Shown here one piece after another: positions 37,061 to 45,301 of a stretch of DNA of 64,000 nucleotides. The stretch's first letter is position 1. Each line of letters begins with the position of its first letter. This stretch comes from Fusibacter bizertensis (GTDB taxonomy: Bacteria; Bacillota; Clostridia; Peptostreptococcales; Acidaminobacteraceae). A program made the translations under genes and the position numbers. The stretch is taken from contig NZ_JARYZI010000003.1 in assembly GCF_029914245.1 (NCBI RefSeq), positions 248,001-312,000 on the forward strand. The letters are read 5' to 3'. Below the pieces are notes generated by a model that saw nothing but the letters and a program-made list of their open reading frames with translations, was not told the DNA's origin and searched no databases.

Positions 37061-38614
37061 TTATTTCTCCTCATTTTTTTGAATTTGTGCTATTTCAAAG
37101 TAGAGATCTTTTAAGTGACTAAATATTTTCAAATAGACTTTATTAAATAACGTATTGTACAAAATTGCATTTTGAGGCTGTGGCTGAAAAATATTGGCAT
37201 AGCGCACCATATTAGCCACGGCTATTTCAAAATCAGGGTAGATGCCTAAGCCTACAAAACAGATGATTGCCGCACCTAGGCCAGCAGCTTCATAAGTTTC
37301 ACCTTTATGCACTGGTAAATTAAACATATCTGCTGTAATCTGACAAATTTCATCACATTGAGAGCCACCACCACTCACCATCACTTGATTAATTTTCACA
37401 TGTGATTTTTTCTCAATTTTAATAAGCCCTTCCATTAACCCATAATTTATACCTTCAATAATCGCTTTATACAGATGCCCACGTGTATGTACTTCACTAA
37501 AGCCAATCACAGCCCCTTTTGCATCCAGTTGCTTTAAACCAGGGGTCCAGTAAGGTTGAAGTATAAGACCTTCAGAACCAGGTGGAATATTTTTCAGACA
37601 TTCATTTAATATAGTTTCTGGTGCGATTCCTCTTTTTTTTGCTTCTTGTTCTTCACGTGCTGCAAATTCGTTTTTAAACCATCTGATCATCCAGTATCCT
37701 CTAAAGATTTGAACTTCAGGGCTAAACCGTCCTGGTATAGCAGCTGGATATGCTGGCATGAAAAGAAGGGGTTCAAAATAATGTCTTGATGTCGTCTGGA
37801 TCGTTGCTGTGGTGCCGAAACTCAAGCTCGCTTGTGTCACGTCGATACATCCAACACCTAAGGTTTCGCACCCCTTATCAGATGCACCTCCTATAAGTTT
37901 AAGACCAGGAGGCAAACCGGTTTTTTGGATAATCTCAGGGAGCAAATTGCCGATGACTTTTCCCGCTGGTATAAGCTGACACAACTGATCCGATTCAATT
38001 CCAAAGACCTCCCATCTGTAATCTTTTGAATTTGAAGGCCATTTTTGTTTTTTATAATCGAAAGGCACATGTCCAATTTGATTGCCTATAGTATCTACCA
38101 ATATCCCCGTTAACTTATATTGTAAATAAGCAGGTAGCATAACAAAGTACTTCGTCTTACGCCAAATATCGGGTTCATTTTCCCTTACCCAATTTGTTTT
38201 AGATAACTTGCGCGTCATATCAATCGCCCTAGACATACCCGTCACTTTGAATTTAACTTGGTTCGATAAAGCAAGTGCTTGGTCACAAACGGCTTTACGT
38301 TGATCCAACCATAAGATACTAGGTCTTAAAACACCTAAGTTTTCATCTAAAAAAACACCTGTATCTCTTAAAACAGTCATACACATGCCTTCGACATATT
38401 GAATGAACTCTGCTTGTTCATCTGAAAGTTTTTTGAGTACTGCTAATATGTGATGATAATAAATGTCAGGGTCTTGTTCTGCAAAACCTGGCTCACTACT
38501 GACGTATGGTTCGAATTCAGATTTGACTTTGTGAACTAACGTTCCATGTTGATCAAATAATAATGCACGAACACTTTGTGTCCCGCAATCTATCGAAATC
38601 ACATACCGTTTCAT
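37061..38614 (-). CDS. FGGY-family carbohydrate kinase
   Basis: A 517-residue two-domain sugar or polyol kinase of normal length. The first phosphate loop reads IDCGTQSVRALLFD (residues about 8-21), the substrate region has ILWLDQRK, and the second ATP domain has SFGTTAT and VSGGGSQCD. It overlaps DUF1667 by 4 bases and ends 1 base before the AGPS-like gene. Neighbours that oxidise glycerol 3-phosphate-like compounds suggest a glycerol-like or short polyol substrate, but it is not a typical GlpK, whose N terminus is closer to DQGTTSSR. Substrate undecided. Confidence 0.9.
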   Translation of the reverse strand: MKRYVISIDCGTQSVRALLFDQHGTLVHKVKSEFEPYVSSEPGFAEQDPDIYYHHILAVLKKLSDEQAEFIQYVEGMCMTVLRDTGVFLDENLGVLRPSILWLDQRKAVCDQALALSNQVKFKVTGMSRAIDMTRKLSKTNWVRENEPDIWRKTKYFVMLPAYLQYKLTGILVDTIGNQIGHVPFDYKKQKWPSNSKDYRWEVFGIESDQLCQLIPAGKVIGNLLPEIIQKTGLPPGLKLIGGASDKGCETLGVGCIDVTQASLSFGTTATIQTTSRHYFEPLLFMPAYPAAIPGRFSPEVQIFRGYWMIRWFKNEFAAREEQEAKKRGIAPETILNECLKNIPPGSEGLILQPYWTPGLKQLDAKGAVIGFSEVHTRGHLYKAIIEGINYGLMEGLIKIEKKSHVKINQVMVSGGGSQCDEICQITADMFNLPVHKGETYEAAGLGAAIICFVGLGIYPDFEIAVANMVRYANIFQPQPQNAILYNTLFNKVYLKIFSHLKDLYFEIAQIQKNEEK

Positions 38615-38988
38615 TCTCCCTCCTTAAGTGTCATTGTAGCGATGACATCTACATTGAGACCCAGTAAATTTTCAACTAACACTGTTCCAATTTCAACTGG
38701 TGTTTCAACGCAAAAGTCGTTAAGAAACTGCATAGCAGGTATAAGCTGTTCTTTAGGAATTGCCCCACTTGTTTTAACCGATATCCTTGGATGAATAGGA
38801 TTATCTGTCTTTAACGTCGTCGTCAATGTCCTCACAGGATGTAATAGCTCTTCACTTGCATATAAAGCCCCCTTTTCACATGCATTGCCAGTGACTTTTA
38901 TTGACCCACTTTTAGCATCTCTTTGAACCATCATCTGACAACCTTTGGGACAAACGATACAGATCATGCGATTCATAGGCTCATCCAT
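38611..38988 (-). CDS. DUF1667-domain protein
   Basis: About 125 residues. The N terminus has CIVCPKGCQM and a further Cys in GNACEKG, giving the C-x2-C-x3-C...C pattern of DUF1667, probably an iron-sulfur or zinc site. DUF1667 genes routinely sit next to GlpA-like and FAD oxidoreductase genes in Firmicutes, as here, and may act as an electron-transfer partner. I prefer the ATG at 38988, which has AGGAG about ten bases upstream, over a GTG nine bases earlier. It overlaps the FAD gene by 8 bases and the kinase by 4. Confidence 0.85.
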   Translation of the reverse strand: MDEPMNRMICIVCPKGCQMMVQRDAKSGSIKVTGNACEKGALYASEELLHPVRTLTTTLKTDNPIHPRISVKTSGAIPKEQLIPAMQFLNDFCVETPVEIGTVLVENLLGLNVDVIATMTLKEGE

Positions 38989-39976
38989 CGGTTTCACTCT
39001 CCTTTTGAATATATTTTAATGCACTTTTTGCAGCGATTCGTGCATTTGCAGTTACATGGTCTACCAGATCAAAAACTTTAAGTGCATTCCCACATGAAAA
39101 AACACCAGGTATACAGGTCATCATCTGCCCATCTACTATAGGCCCGTTGGTTTTAGGATCTATAGCTACACTGAGCTTCTCCGCTATTTCATTTTCTGGG
39201 ATCAGTCCCACAGATAAAATCAACCCATCACAAACAACCTCTTTCTCAGTACCGTAAATCACCTTCATTTGTTCATCTACATCTGCAACAGTAACGCTTT
39301 TAAGTCTCTCTCTACCGTGCACCTCTATCACTGTTTTTCGGTAATAGATGGGGATCTCAAAATCAAGTAAACACTGCTGTACATTTCGCGCCAGTCCTGA
39401 AGCGGTGTCTTTTGCTTCATATACACCTATCACTTTTGCGCCTTCAAGTGTTAACCGCCTAGCCATGATTAGCCCTATATCACCACTGCCAAGTATCAAA
39501 CACCGATTACATGGCAGCAAGCCTTCTATATTTACCATATATTGAGCAGTTCCTGCGGTATAAACACCTGCTGGTCTATCTCCAGTAATGAATAGTTGCT
39601 TGTTTGTGCGTTCCCTGCACCCCGTTGCTAGGATAATGGTTTTGCAACTCAAGATTTGTACACCCGTTTGACTATTTACGATGGTTACATGAAACCCCTT
39701 TTCCGTCTTTATTAGATCGGTTACAAATGTTTTTGTCATTATGTCAATTTTGGTACTTTTCACAGCATTCACAAAATAGTCAGCATACTCCGGTCCAGTG
39801 AGCACTTTATTGAATTCAATCAGTCCAAAACCATCGTGGATACACTGTTTTAAAATACCGCCTAATCTGGCTTCTCTTTCCAAGATCAGCACTTTTGCAC
39901 CTTCAATTTTCAATTGATAAGCCGCAGCAAGTCCTGCTGGCCCACCGCCGATAACGATACTGTCATAGTAATTCAT
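38981..39976 (-). CDS. FAD-dependent oxidoreductase (pyridine nucleotide-disulfide type)
   Basis: A 331-residue flavoprotein with an N-terminal FAD fold (IVIGGGPAGLAAAY), LATGCRERT, an NAD(P)-type second fold (CLILGSGDIGLIMARRL) and the C-terminal FAD contact GVFSCGNALKV. It is shorter than the roughly 415-residue forms found beside glpA. In such clusters it is thought to pass electrons between the GlpA-like dehydrogenase, DUF1667 and NAD(P) or quinone. Its start overlaps the GlpA-like gene by 4 bases and its end overlaps DUF1667, so it belongs to the coupled operon. Confidence 0.9.
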   Translation of the reverse strand: MNYYDSIVIGGGPAGLAAAYQLKIEGAKVLILEREARLGGILKQCIHDGFGLIEFNKVLTGPEYADYFVNAVKSTKIDIMTKTFVTDLIKTEKGFHVTIVNSQTGVQILSCKTIILATGCRERTNKQLFITGDRPAGVYTAGTAQYMVNIEGLLPCNRCLILGSGDIGLIMARRLTLEGAKVIGVYEAKDTASGLARNVQQCLLDFEIPIYYRKTVIEVHGRERLKSVTVADVDEQMKVIYGTEKEVVCDGLILSVGLIPENEIAEKLSVAIDPKTNGPIVDGQMMTCIPGVFSCGNALKVFDLVDHVTANARIAAKSALKYIQKESETDG

Positions 39977-41778
39977 TTATTTTCACCTCTGTCTTTAGTG
40001 AAATGTGCAGCAATTTTTGATTCTCCTGACTTCTTGGTAATTTGGTCCATAGAGACGCCTAATTCCGAGTGGATGATCTCCATCACTAGCGGCATACAAA
40101 AACCACCTTGACATCTCCCCATCCCCGCACGTACTCTTCTTTTTACACCGTCAATTGTGTCTACTTTAATGGGTGTATGTAGGGCGTCTAGTATTTCTCC
40201 TTTACTGATTTCTTCACATCTACAAATGATTTCGCCATATTCCGGCCTCAAAGCAATCATTTTGTTTCTTTCCTCTAAAGACATCTCCTTGAAATTTGGT
40301 ATTGCCTTTCTATTTGGATTAAAATTCACATCCTGTACCATTTTTTGACTTGTCAATTCTAGGTACATTTTATCGCATATTTTTTCAACACGTTCTGCAA
40401 TTGCAGGTGCTGATGCAAATCCAGGTGATTGTATCCCAGCAACATGAATCATATTTTTGAGTTGCCTTGAAGCCTCTATGATAAAATCTTCTTTATAGGT
40501 GGATGCCCTAATTCCAGTAAAAAATGTGATATCATCTTTCATATCTAAACCCTTTATCTGAGGTAATTTGAGTCTCAGCATCTCATCAATCGTCGCCCGA
40601 TTGGTTTCATAGTTATCACGTTCAAATGTCTCAAGTGCATTTGGACCCACTAAAATATTGCCTTCATAGGTTTTGATGATGCCGCCACCTTTTGTGTGCT
40701 TGGAACTACGATCTCCCATAAACCCTAAAATTCCGTTCACCAAATCGGCTTTTTTCTTATCAAATAGAACAACCTCACCTTTTCTTGGATGAATTGAAAA
40801 GAACCGATCTCCTGCCATTTCAGCGACGAGGTCACTATAGACTCCTGCAGCATTGATCACGATTTTGGGCTTAATCGTATATTTTTCAGTTTGATCCTGA
40901 ACATATATTTCTGAAATTTCACCCTTATTAATCAAAGTGGCATCTTTATTTATATTTTTCATACCAATCACTTTGGCATTAAGTTTCAAAGTAACGCCAT
41001 TTTCTATCGCATTTTCAGCATATGCCACAGTCATTTTATAAGGAGAGGTTACACCTGCTCTTTTGCACAAAACACCCCACTTTACCCCTTCTGAAAGATG
41101 TGGTTCACGTTGATACACACTTTTTTTAGGCATATATTCTAGACCCTTAAGTCCAATCAACTTCGCTTTAATCCAAAAAAATGGCCAGATTAGTTTGCTC
41201 GATGTTGTTTTAAAAAGAATTGAAGAACCACACCAGTTGATCGGCACTTCAAGTTCTTTTGAAACTTTTTCATAGAGTGCATTACCTCTTATATTCATCT
41301 TGCTTTTTAAAGAACCTAGTGGCGATGCAATTCCAGGATGAATCATACCGTCGTTTCTAGAGGAAGCGTGAATTGCGACATCGTATTCTTTTTCAATGAT
41401 ACATATTTTTAAATCATATTTCGAAAGTTCTCTCGCTATGGCGCAACCTATGATCCCTCCACCTATGATGGCAATATCCCAGTTTTCATAGCGAGCAGTA
41501 CTTGCTAATCGCTCGTTAAACTGAATATTCTGACTATTTTCTTTAAAAAAAATGTCGTTGATCACTTCTTTAAAATTTGTTTTTGCAGCTATTTGACCAG
41601 CCTTAACTACCTTCTGCCAAGTATCTACCTGTCCAGTAATTCTAACTGAATCCATATATAGACTACAATTGATACTACCATCTATCACTTTTTTCAGTTT
41701 CTTTTCAAGTTTTGCCCTTTGTTGGTTTCGTCTTCTACTTGAATAAATATCTCTTTTACCATACATTTGATTTTGCAT
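39973..41778 (-). CDS. GlpA-like FAD dehydrogenase with BFD domain and N-terminal BON-like extension
   Basis: A 601-residue protein. Residues about 97-460 are a DAO/GlpA-type FAD domain (DIAIIGGGIIGCAIARELS). Residues about 515-570 form a BFD-like [2Fe-2S] domain with CRCEE and GRCQGGFC, as in anaerobic glycerol-3-phosphate dehydrogenase GlpA and related proteins. The first 95 residues are extra; about 25-80 (GSINCSLYMDSVRITGQVD, then VVKAGQIAA and FKEVINDIFF) resemble a BON domain, which binds lipids or membranes in other proteins. That assignment is an inference. First gene of the operon, behind a promoter with a palindromic operator. Likely oxidises a glycerol-3-phosphate-like compound. 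Confidence 0.85.
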   Translation of the reverse strand: MQNQMYGKRDIYSSRRRNQQRAKLEKKLKKVIDGSINCSLYMDSVRITGQVDTWQKVVKAGQIAAKTNFKEVINDIFFKENSQNIQFNERLASTARYENWDIAIIGGGIIGCAIARELSKYDLKICIIEKEYDVAIHASSRNDGMIHPGIASPLGSLKSKMNIRGNALYEKVSKELEVPINWCGSSILFKTTSSKLIWPFFWIKAKLIGLKGLEYMPKKSVYQREPHLSEGVKWGVLCKRAGVTSPYKMTVAYAENAIENGVTLKLNAKVIGMKNINKDATLINKGEISEIYVQDQTEKYTIKPKIVINAAGVYSDLVAEMAGDRFFSIHPRKGEVVLFDKKKADLVNGILGFMGDRSSKHTKGGGIIKTYEGNILVGPNALETFERDNYETNRATIDEMLRLKLPQIKGLDMKDDITFFTGIRASTYKEDFIIEASRQLKNMIHVAGIQSPGFASAPAIAERVEKICDKMYLELTSQKMVQDVNFNPNRKAIPNFKEMSLEERNKMIALRPEYGEIICRCEEISKGEILDALHTPIKVDTIDGVKRRVRAGMGRCQGGFCMPLVMEIIHSELGVSMDQITKKSGESKIAAHFTKDRGENK

Positions 41779-41819
41779 CTACTTGACCTCGCAAATTCTA
41801 TGAAAACTTTATTTTCATC

Positions 41820-41870
41820 CGGTCGTCCGGACGTTTAATTAATCATATCATATCTATTTTATTTAGTAAA
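41820..41870 (-). promoter_or_regulatory. Promoter and palindromic operator of the GlpA-AGPS operon
   Basis: On the minus strand TTTACT (41865-41870), 17 bases, TATGAT (41842-41847). Just past the expected start lies CGTCCGGACG (41824-41833), a perfect 10-bp palindrome and a GC-rich island in AT-rich DNA, with a partial extra half site (CGGTCG) beside it. Its position would let a bound repressor block initiation. The nearby GntR/UTRA protein is the natural candidate. Confidence 0.7.
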
Positions 41871-41875
41871 TAGGA

Positions 41876-41925
41876 CAAAATAAAAGCCGATATAAATAAT
41901 CTTTATACGATCATCTACAGCGGCT
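41876..41925 (-). terminator. Probable terminator after the GntR gene
   Basis: AGCCG (41885-41889) can pair with CGGCT (41921-41925) with further AT pairing inside, followed on the minus strand by TTTTATTTTG. The stem is short, so this is a moderate call. Confidence 0.5.
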
Positions 41926-41957
41926 CATCACTTACAACTATCAAATTTCTACTTACA

Positions 41958-42671
41958 CTATAATAAATCAGCAGGAAATGCGGAGACACCAACAGGCACT
42001 TTAAACTCGTAGTATTGATAGACACCTTCGATACCTTTGACATAAAGCCAGCGTCTCATAAACATCAAATCATCTCCTGTGTTTAGTTTTAACATTTGGG
42101 CTTCTTCCTGAGTTGCTTTGAGGATTGTGACCTCCTGTGTTAACTTCTCTATCGGTAATTTCAATATCTCTAAGATCAATTTTCCGATAGAATGCTCAAG
42201 GTTATAATCAGCTATAAGCGCTTCAAATTCGGGTCTGAAATAGAACTTTTCAAGTCCAAGGGGATGTCCATCTATCGTTCTATTTCTCTCAAAATAAAAA
42301 AGTTTCGGACTGACTATTAGATTTTCTGAAAAGATATTGTCTATTTGTGACTTTGTTAAGACTTGATTTTGATGCTCCCAACCTCTCATCTTTAAAGAAT
42401 AAGATAAACTCAAAAGAGGCTCAAAACCCAGACTTGTCTCTTTTCTTTTAATAAAAGTGCCTCTACCTTGTTGTTTTTCTAAAAAGCCTTCTTTCACCAG
42501 TTCATTAATCGCCTCTCTCACTGTAGCGCGACCAACTTGGTAATCTTTCATCAGTTCTTGTTCACTCTGAATCATATCACCAATTGCATGATCATCAGAT
42601 TTTATAGTCATCAAAATCTGATCTTTAAGTTGTATATATAAGGGAATGTGTAGTTTTCGGTTGAGCTTCAT
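41958..42671 (-). CDS. GntR-family regulator (HutC subfamily, UTRA domain)
   Basis: A 237-residue regulator. The N-terminal winged helix (residues about 8-75) shows IPLYIQLKDQI, SEQELMKDYQVGRATVREAINELVKEGFL and GRGTFI; the C-terminal UTRA ligand domain (about 95-235) shows RNRTIDGHPLGLEKFYFRP. UTRA domains bind small metabolites such as sugar phosphates. Its gene ends about 120 bases upstream of the palindromic operator of the GlpA-AGPS operon, which it probably represses until the pathway metabolite binds. It starts 1 base after the TPR-GGDEF gene. Confidence 0.92.
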   Translation of the reverse strand: MKLNRKLHIPLYIQLKDQILMTIKSDDHAIGDMIQSEQELMKDYQVGRATVREAINELVKEGFLEKQQGRGTFIKRKETSLGFEPLLSLSYSLKMRGWEHQNQVLTKSQIDNIFSENLIVSPKLFYFERNRTIDGHPLGLEKFYFRPEFEALIADYNLEHSIGKLILEILKLPIEKLTQEVTILKATQEEAQMLKLNTGDDLMFMRRWLYVKGIEGVYQYYEFKVPVGVSAFPADLL

Positions 42672-42672
42672 T

Positions 42673-44295
42673 TTACTTGGCCTCTTCTCTTACGGATATA
42701 CAGTTTCGTCCATTTTCTTTGGCAATATAAAGTTCCTTATCTGCTTCTTCTATATGCTTCATAAGATTATCTTTGGTCAATTTACCCAGATAACCGCCAA
42801 TACTAATAGTAACCACTTTATCAGCGTTTTTTTCTGCTTGTATGCTTTCGCTTTCTATACTTTTTCTCAACTGTTGCGCGAAATTAGTGGCTTCACTTAG
42901 CGTTTTTAATTGGGTAATTACCACAAATTCTTCTCCACCAAATCTCGCTAAGATTCCTTGACTAATATTTTTATTTAACGACTCAGTAATTTTTTTCAAA
43001 CACTCATCGCCTTTTACATGTCCCCATGTGTCATTAAAGTTTTTAAATCGATCAATATCAATAATGAACACTGAACCCAAGATTTCATCCATCGTGGTGA
43101 ATAAATCTTGATAGCTCACTTCAAGTCCACGTCTGTTATAAACTTCCGTTAATTCATCATAAAGACTTTCTTTTAGTAACGACTGGTTCTGAGCCTTTAC
43201 ATTTTCAAGTGTTTTATTATACGTGTCAATGTCGCGCTCAAGTTTTTCACTTAATTTCTTGAATTTTAAATTCTCACTTTTTTCTTTGTAATAATTAAAT
43301 TCCACTGATAAAATTTCTAATCTTTTAGATAGATTTGACGCTTCTAGTTCCGATTGCTTCAAATGGAAATTCTTATAATACTCAAGTGCTGATTTGTAAT
43401 CCCCTTTTTTCTCATAATAAAAAGAAATATTCTCATAGATTTTTACAATTTTCTTCTCAATTCCAGATAATATTGACAAATCTAGGGCTTCATTTAAATT
43501 TCTTAAAGGACTCAATCCCACCGCAACATCTAGGTCTGCCATCTCCATCAACAAATCAACCATGTAATACTTATTGTTAACTGATTTCAATTTATCTAAA
43601 GCACTTAAAAATGTTTCTTTTGCAGCGATATATTTTCCTTGTGCGACGAAGGCGCGCCCAATCTTGGTTTCAGCTTCCCCTTGCTCCAATAATCTATTCT
43701 CGTCGAGTACAATAAGGTAACCTTTTTCCAAGAATACATTTGATTCTTCAAATTTTCCCTCTTGATAGAGGACTTCTCCAATATTAAGGTATATTGCTGA
43801 TGCATTGAACTTTAGATCTAATTCGAGAGCAAGTGACAATGCTTGCTCATAATATACTCTGGCTTTCTCGTACTCACCAGCTTCTCTATATACCTCACCT
43901 ATATTGTTTAATATAGAAGTTTTTAAATTAATGTCATTTGTCTCCGATACTAAATCCAGTGCGCTCATGAAATTTTCTAGCGCATCAGTTAAATCGCCAT
44001 AATAGAAATATATTATCCCTATAATATTTTTTGCTCTATAAATACCTTGAATGTGTTGTTCTTTTTTCATAATTTCTAATGCTTTAAAGGCATAATTTAG
44101 TCCTTCACTATGCTTTGACATCACCCTGCAAGCATAAGCCATTTGAAAAAGTGCTTTTCCTCTTTCGACTTCAAGATTTAATTCAATTGCTACTTGTTGC
44201 GCTTCAAGTGCTAATTCGAACGAGAACTGGGGATCTTCAAAGGCCTTGGACATCGCTTGCTCAATTAGACTATTAATATACGTACCTATCCTCAA
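42673..44295 (-). CDS. TPR-repeat diguanylate cyclase (GGDEF)
   Basis: About 540 residues, cytoplasmic. Residues about 10-340 are TPR-like helical repeats (NIIGIIYFYYGDLTDALENF, NNIGEVYREAGEYEKARVYYEQAL and more), followed by a coiled coil (about 345-385) and a GGDEF domain with active site GGEEF in LARFGGEEFVV. No RxxD inhibitory site is present at the expected place. TPRs probably sense a partner protein or peptide. The start is a TTG at 44295, chosen because GGAGGAG lies six bases before it; no ATG is well placed. It sits between the DeoR and GntR genes on the same strand. Confidence 0.9.
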   Translation of the reverse strand: MRIGTYINSLIEQAMSKAFEDPQFSFELALEAQQVAIELNLEVERGKALFQMAYACRVMSKHSEGLNYAFKALEIMKKEQHIQGIYRAKNIIGIIYFYYGDLTDALENFMSALDLVSETNDINLKTSILNNIGEVYREAGEYEKARVYYEQALSLALELDLKFNASAIYLNIGEVLYQEGKFEESNVFLEKGYLIVLDENRLLEQGEAETKIGRAFVAQGKYIAAKETFLSALDKLKSVNNKYYMVDLLMEMADLDVAVGLSPLRNLNEALDLSILSGIEKKIVKIYENISFYYEKKGDYKSALEYYKNFHLKQSELEASNLSKRLEILSVEFNYYKEKSENLKFKKLSEKLERDIDTYNKTLENVKAQNQSLLKESLYDELTEVYNRRGLEVSYQDLFTTMDEILGSVFIIDIDRFKNFNDTWGHVKGDECLKKITESLNKNISQGILARFGGEEFVVITQLKTLSEATNFAQQLRKSIESESIQAEKNADKVVTISIGGYLGKLTKDNLMKHIEEADKELYIAKENGRNCISVREEAK

Positions 44296-44337
44296 CTGAT
44301 CCTCCTCCAAATTATTTATTCTATTTCAATTATACTA

Positions 44338-45099
44338 CTAAAAGATGTTTATTTTAAGTTCTTTTAACTGTTCAACTACATTCATCTCCAAACTATCTTC
44401 GGTTATAATGATGTCTATCTCTTTTAACTCATAAAAACGATATACGCCAGAGTCATTGTACTTTGACTTTTGAGTTGCAAGTACTTTCTTACTTGCGTTA
44501 TCTAATATGATTTTTTTTTGGTTCCCAATTTCAGCGAAACCTTCTAAAAGATACCCCTCTTTTACGCTTATACTCTTACAACTGATGAACGCCAAGTCTG
44601 TTTTATATTTGTGAATTTGTGATGAAGCAACAGGTCCAAAAAAACCACCTGTATATGCATCATATTCACCTCCAATGCTGATAAGTTTAATAGACTTATA
44701 GTCACTTAATAAAACTACAATAGCAAGCATATCGGTAATTACTGTCACTTCAATCTCTGCAAGAGCTATGTACTTCGCTATATAGTACGAAGTTGAAGAC
44801 GTGTCTAAGAATATATAGTTCCCTGGCCTTATAAGTTTAACTGCCTTTGTAGCTATTTTCTCTTTCTCTTCCACATGAGACTCAAGTCTATAACCAAAAG
44901 TTGACGCTTGAAATTTATTTTTCTTTCTCTCCGCTCCACCATAAATTCTGTCGACAACATCAAGCTTCTCTAATTTCTTCAGATCTTTTCTTATGAGATC
45001 TTCTGTAACACGATATTCAATTGCAAGCGTTTTAACCAGTACAGTTCCTTGTTTTTCTACACGTTGCCTTATATCACTTAACCTTTCACTTGCAGTCAT
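44338..45099 (-). CDS. DeoR-family regulator
   Basis: About 253 residues. The N-terminal helix-turn-helix covers about 1-55 (VLVKTLAIEYRVTEDLIRKDLKKLEKLDVVDRIYGGA). The sugar-phosphate-sensing domain follows (FLDTSSTSYYIAKYI, SIGGEYDAYTGGFFGP). The start at 45099 has AGGAGG; an ATG 30 bases upstream has none. It is divergent from the GH4 gene, and the shared intergenic region holds many TTGTTT/AAACAA repeats, so it most likely represses the GH4 gene and itself. Confidence 0.92.
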   Translation of the reverse strand: MTASERLSDIRQRVEKQGTVLVKTLAIEYRVTEDLIRKDLKKLEKLDVVDRIYGGAERKKNKFQASTFGYRLESHVEEKEKIATKAVKLIRPGNYIFLDTSSTSYYIAKYIALAEIEVTVITDMLAIVVLLSDYKSIKLISIGGEYDAYTGGFFGPVASSQIHKYKTDLAFISCKSISVKEGYLLEGFAEIGNQKKIILDNASKKVLATQKSKYNDSGVYRFYELKEIDIIITEDSLEMNVVEQLKELKINIF

Positions 45100-45158
45100 T
45101 AATGCTTCCTCCTTATATTTAAAAGTCATTAAATCTTAATACACTCAGCTTTACTTAT

Positions 45159-45190
45159 TCTTGTTTTCTTGTTTTCTTGTTTTCTTGTTT
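45159..45190. repeat. Four tandem copies of an 8-bp repeat before the DeoR gene
   Basis: TCTTGTTT is repeated four times without mismatch or gap at 45159, 45167, 45175 and 45183. Similar TTGTTT pieces continue at about 45214-45240. DeoR proteins bind such short direct repeats; slippage-prone tandem copies could also vary in number between strains. Confidence 0.85.
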
Positions 45191-45227
45191 ATATATATAT
45201 TATCACAAACTCTTCTTGTTTTTCTTA

Positions 45228-45276
45228 TTGTTTTATTGTTTGCTTCTGTTTTATAATCAAACAATAAAGAAACAAT
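45228..45276 (+). promoter_or_regulatory. GH4 promoter flanked by TTGTTT/AAACAAT operators
   Basis: TTGTTT (45228-45233), 18 bases, perfect TATAAT (45252-45257). AAACAAT occurs just after the -10 box at 45259-45265 and again at 45270-45276, 11 bases apart, and its complement ATTGTTT lies at the -35 element. The arrangement fits a DeoR operator covering the promoter. Confidence 0.75.
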
Positions 45277-45301
45277 ATTATTTTTCTACAAAGGAGTTTA
45301 T

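Noticed and set aside
45159-45190. CRISPR-like array
   Set aside because: The 8-bp units are contiguous with no spacers; they are a simple tandem repeat in a regulatory region.
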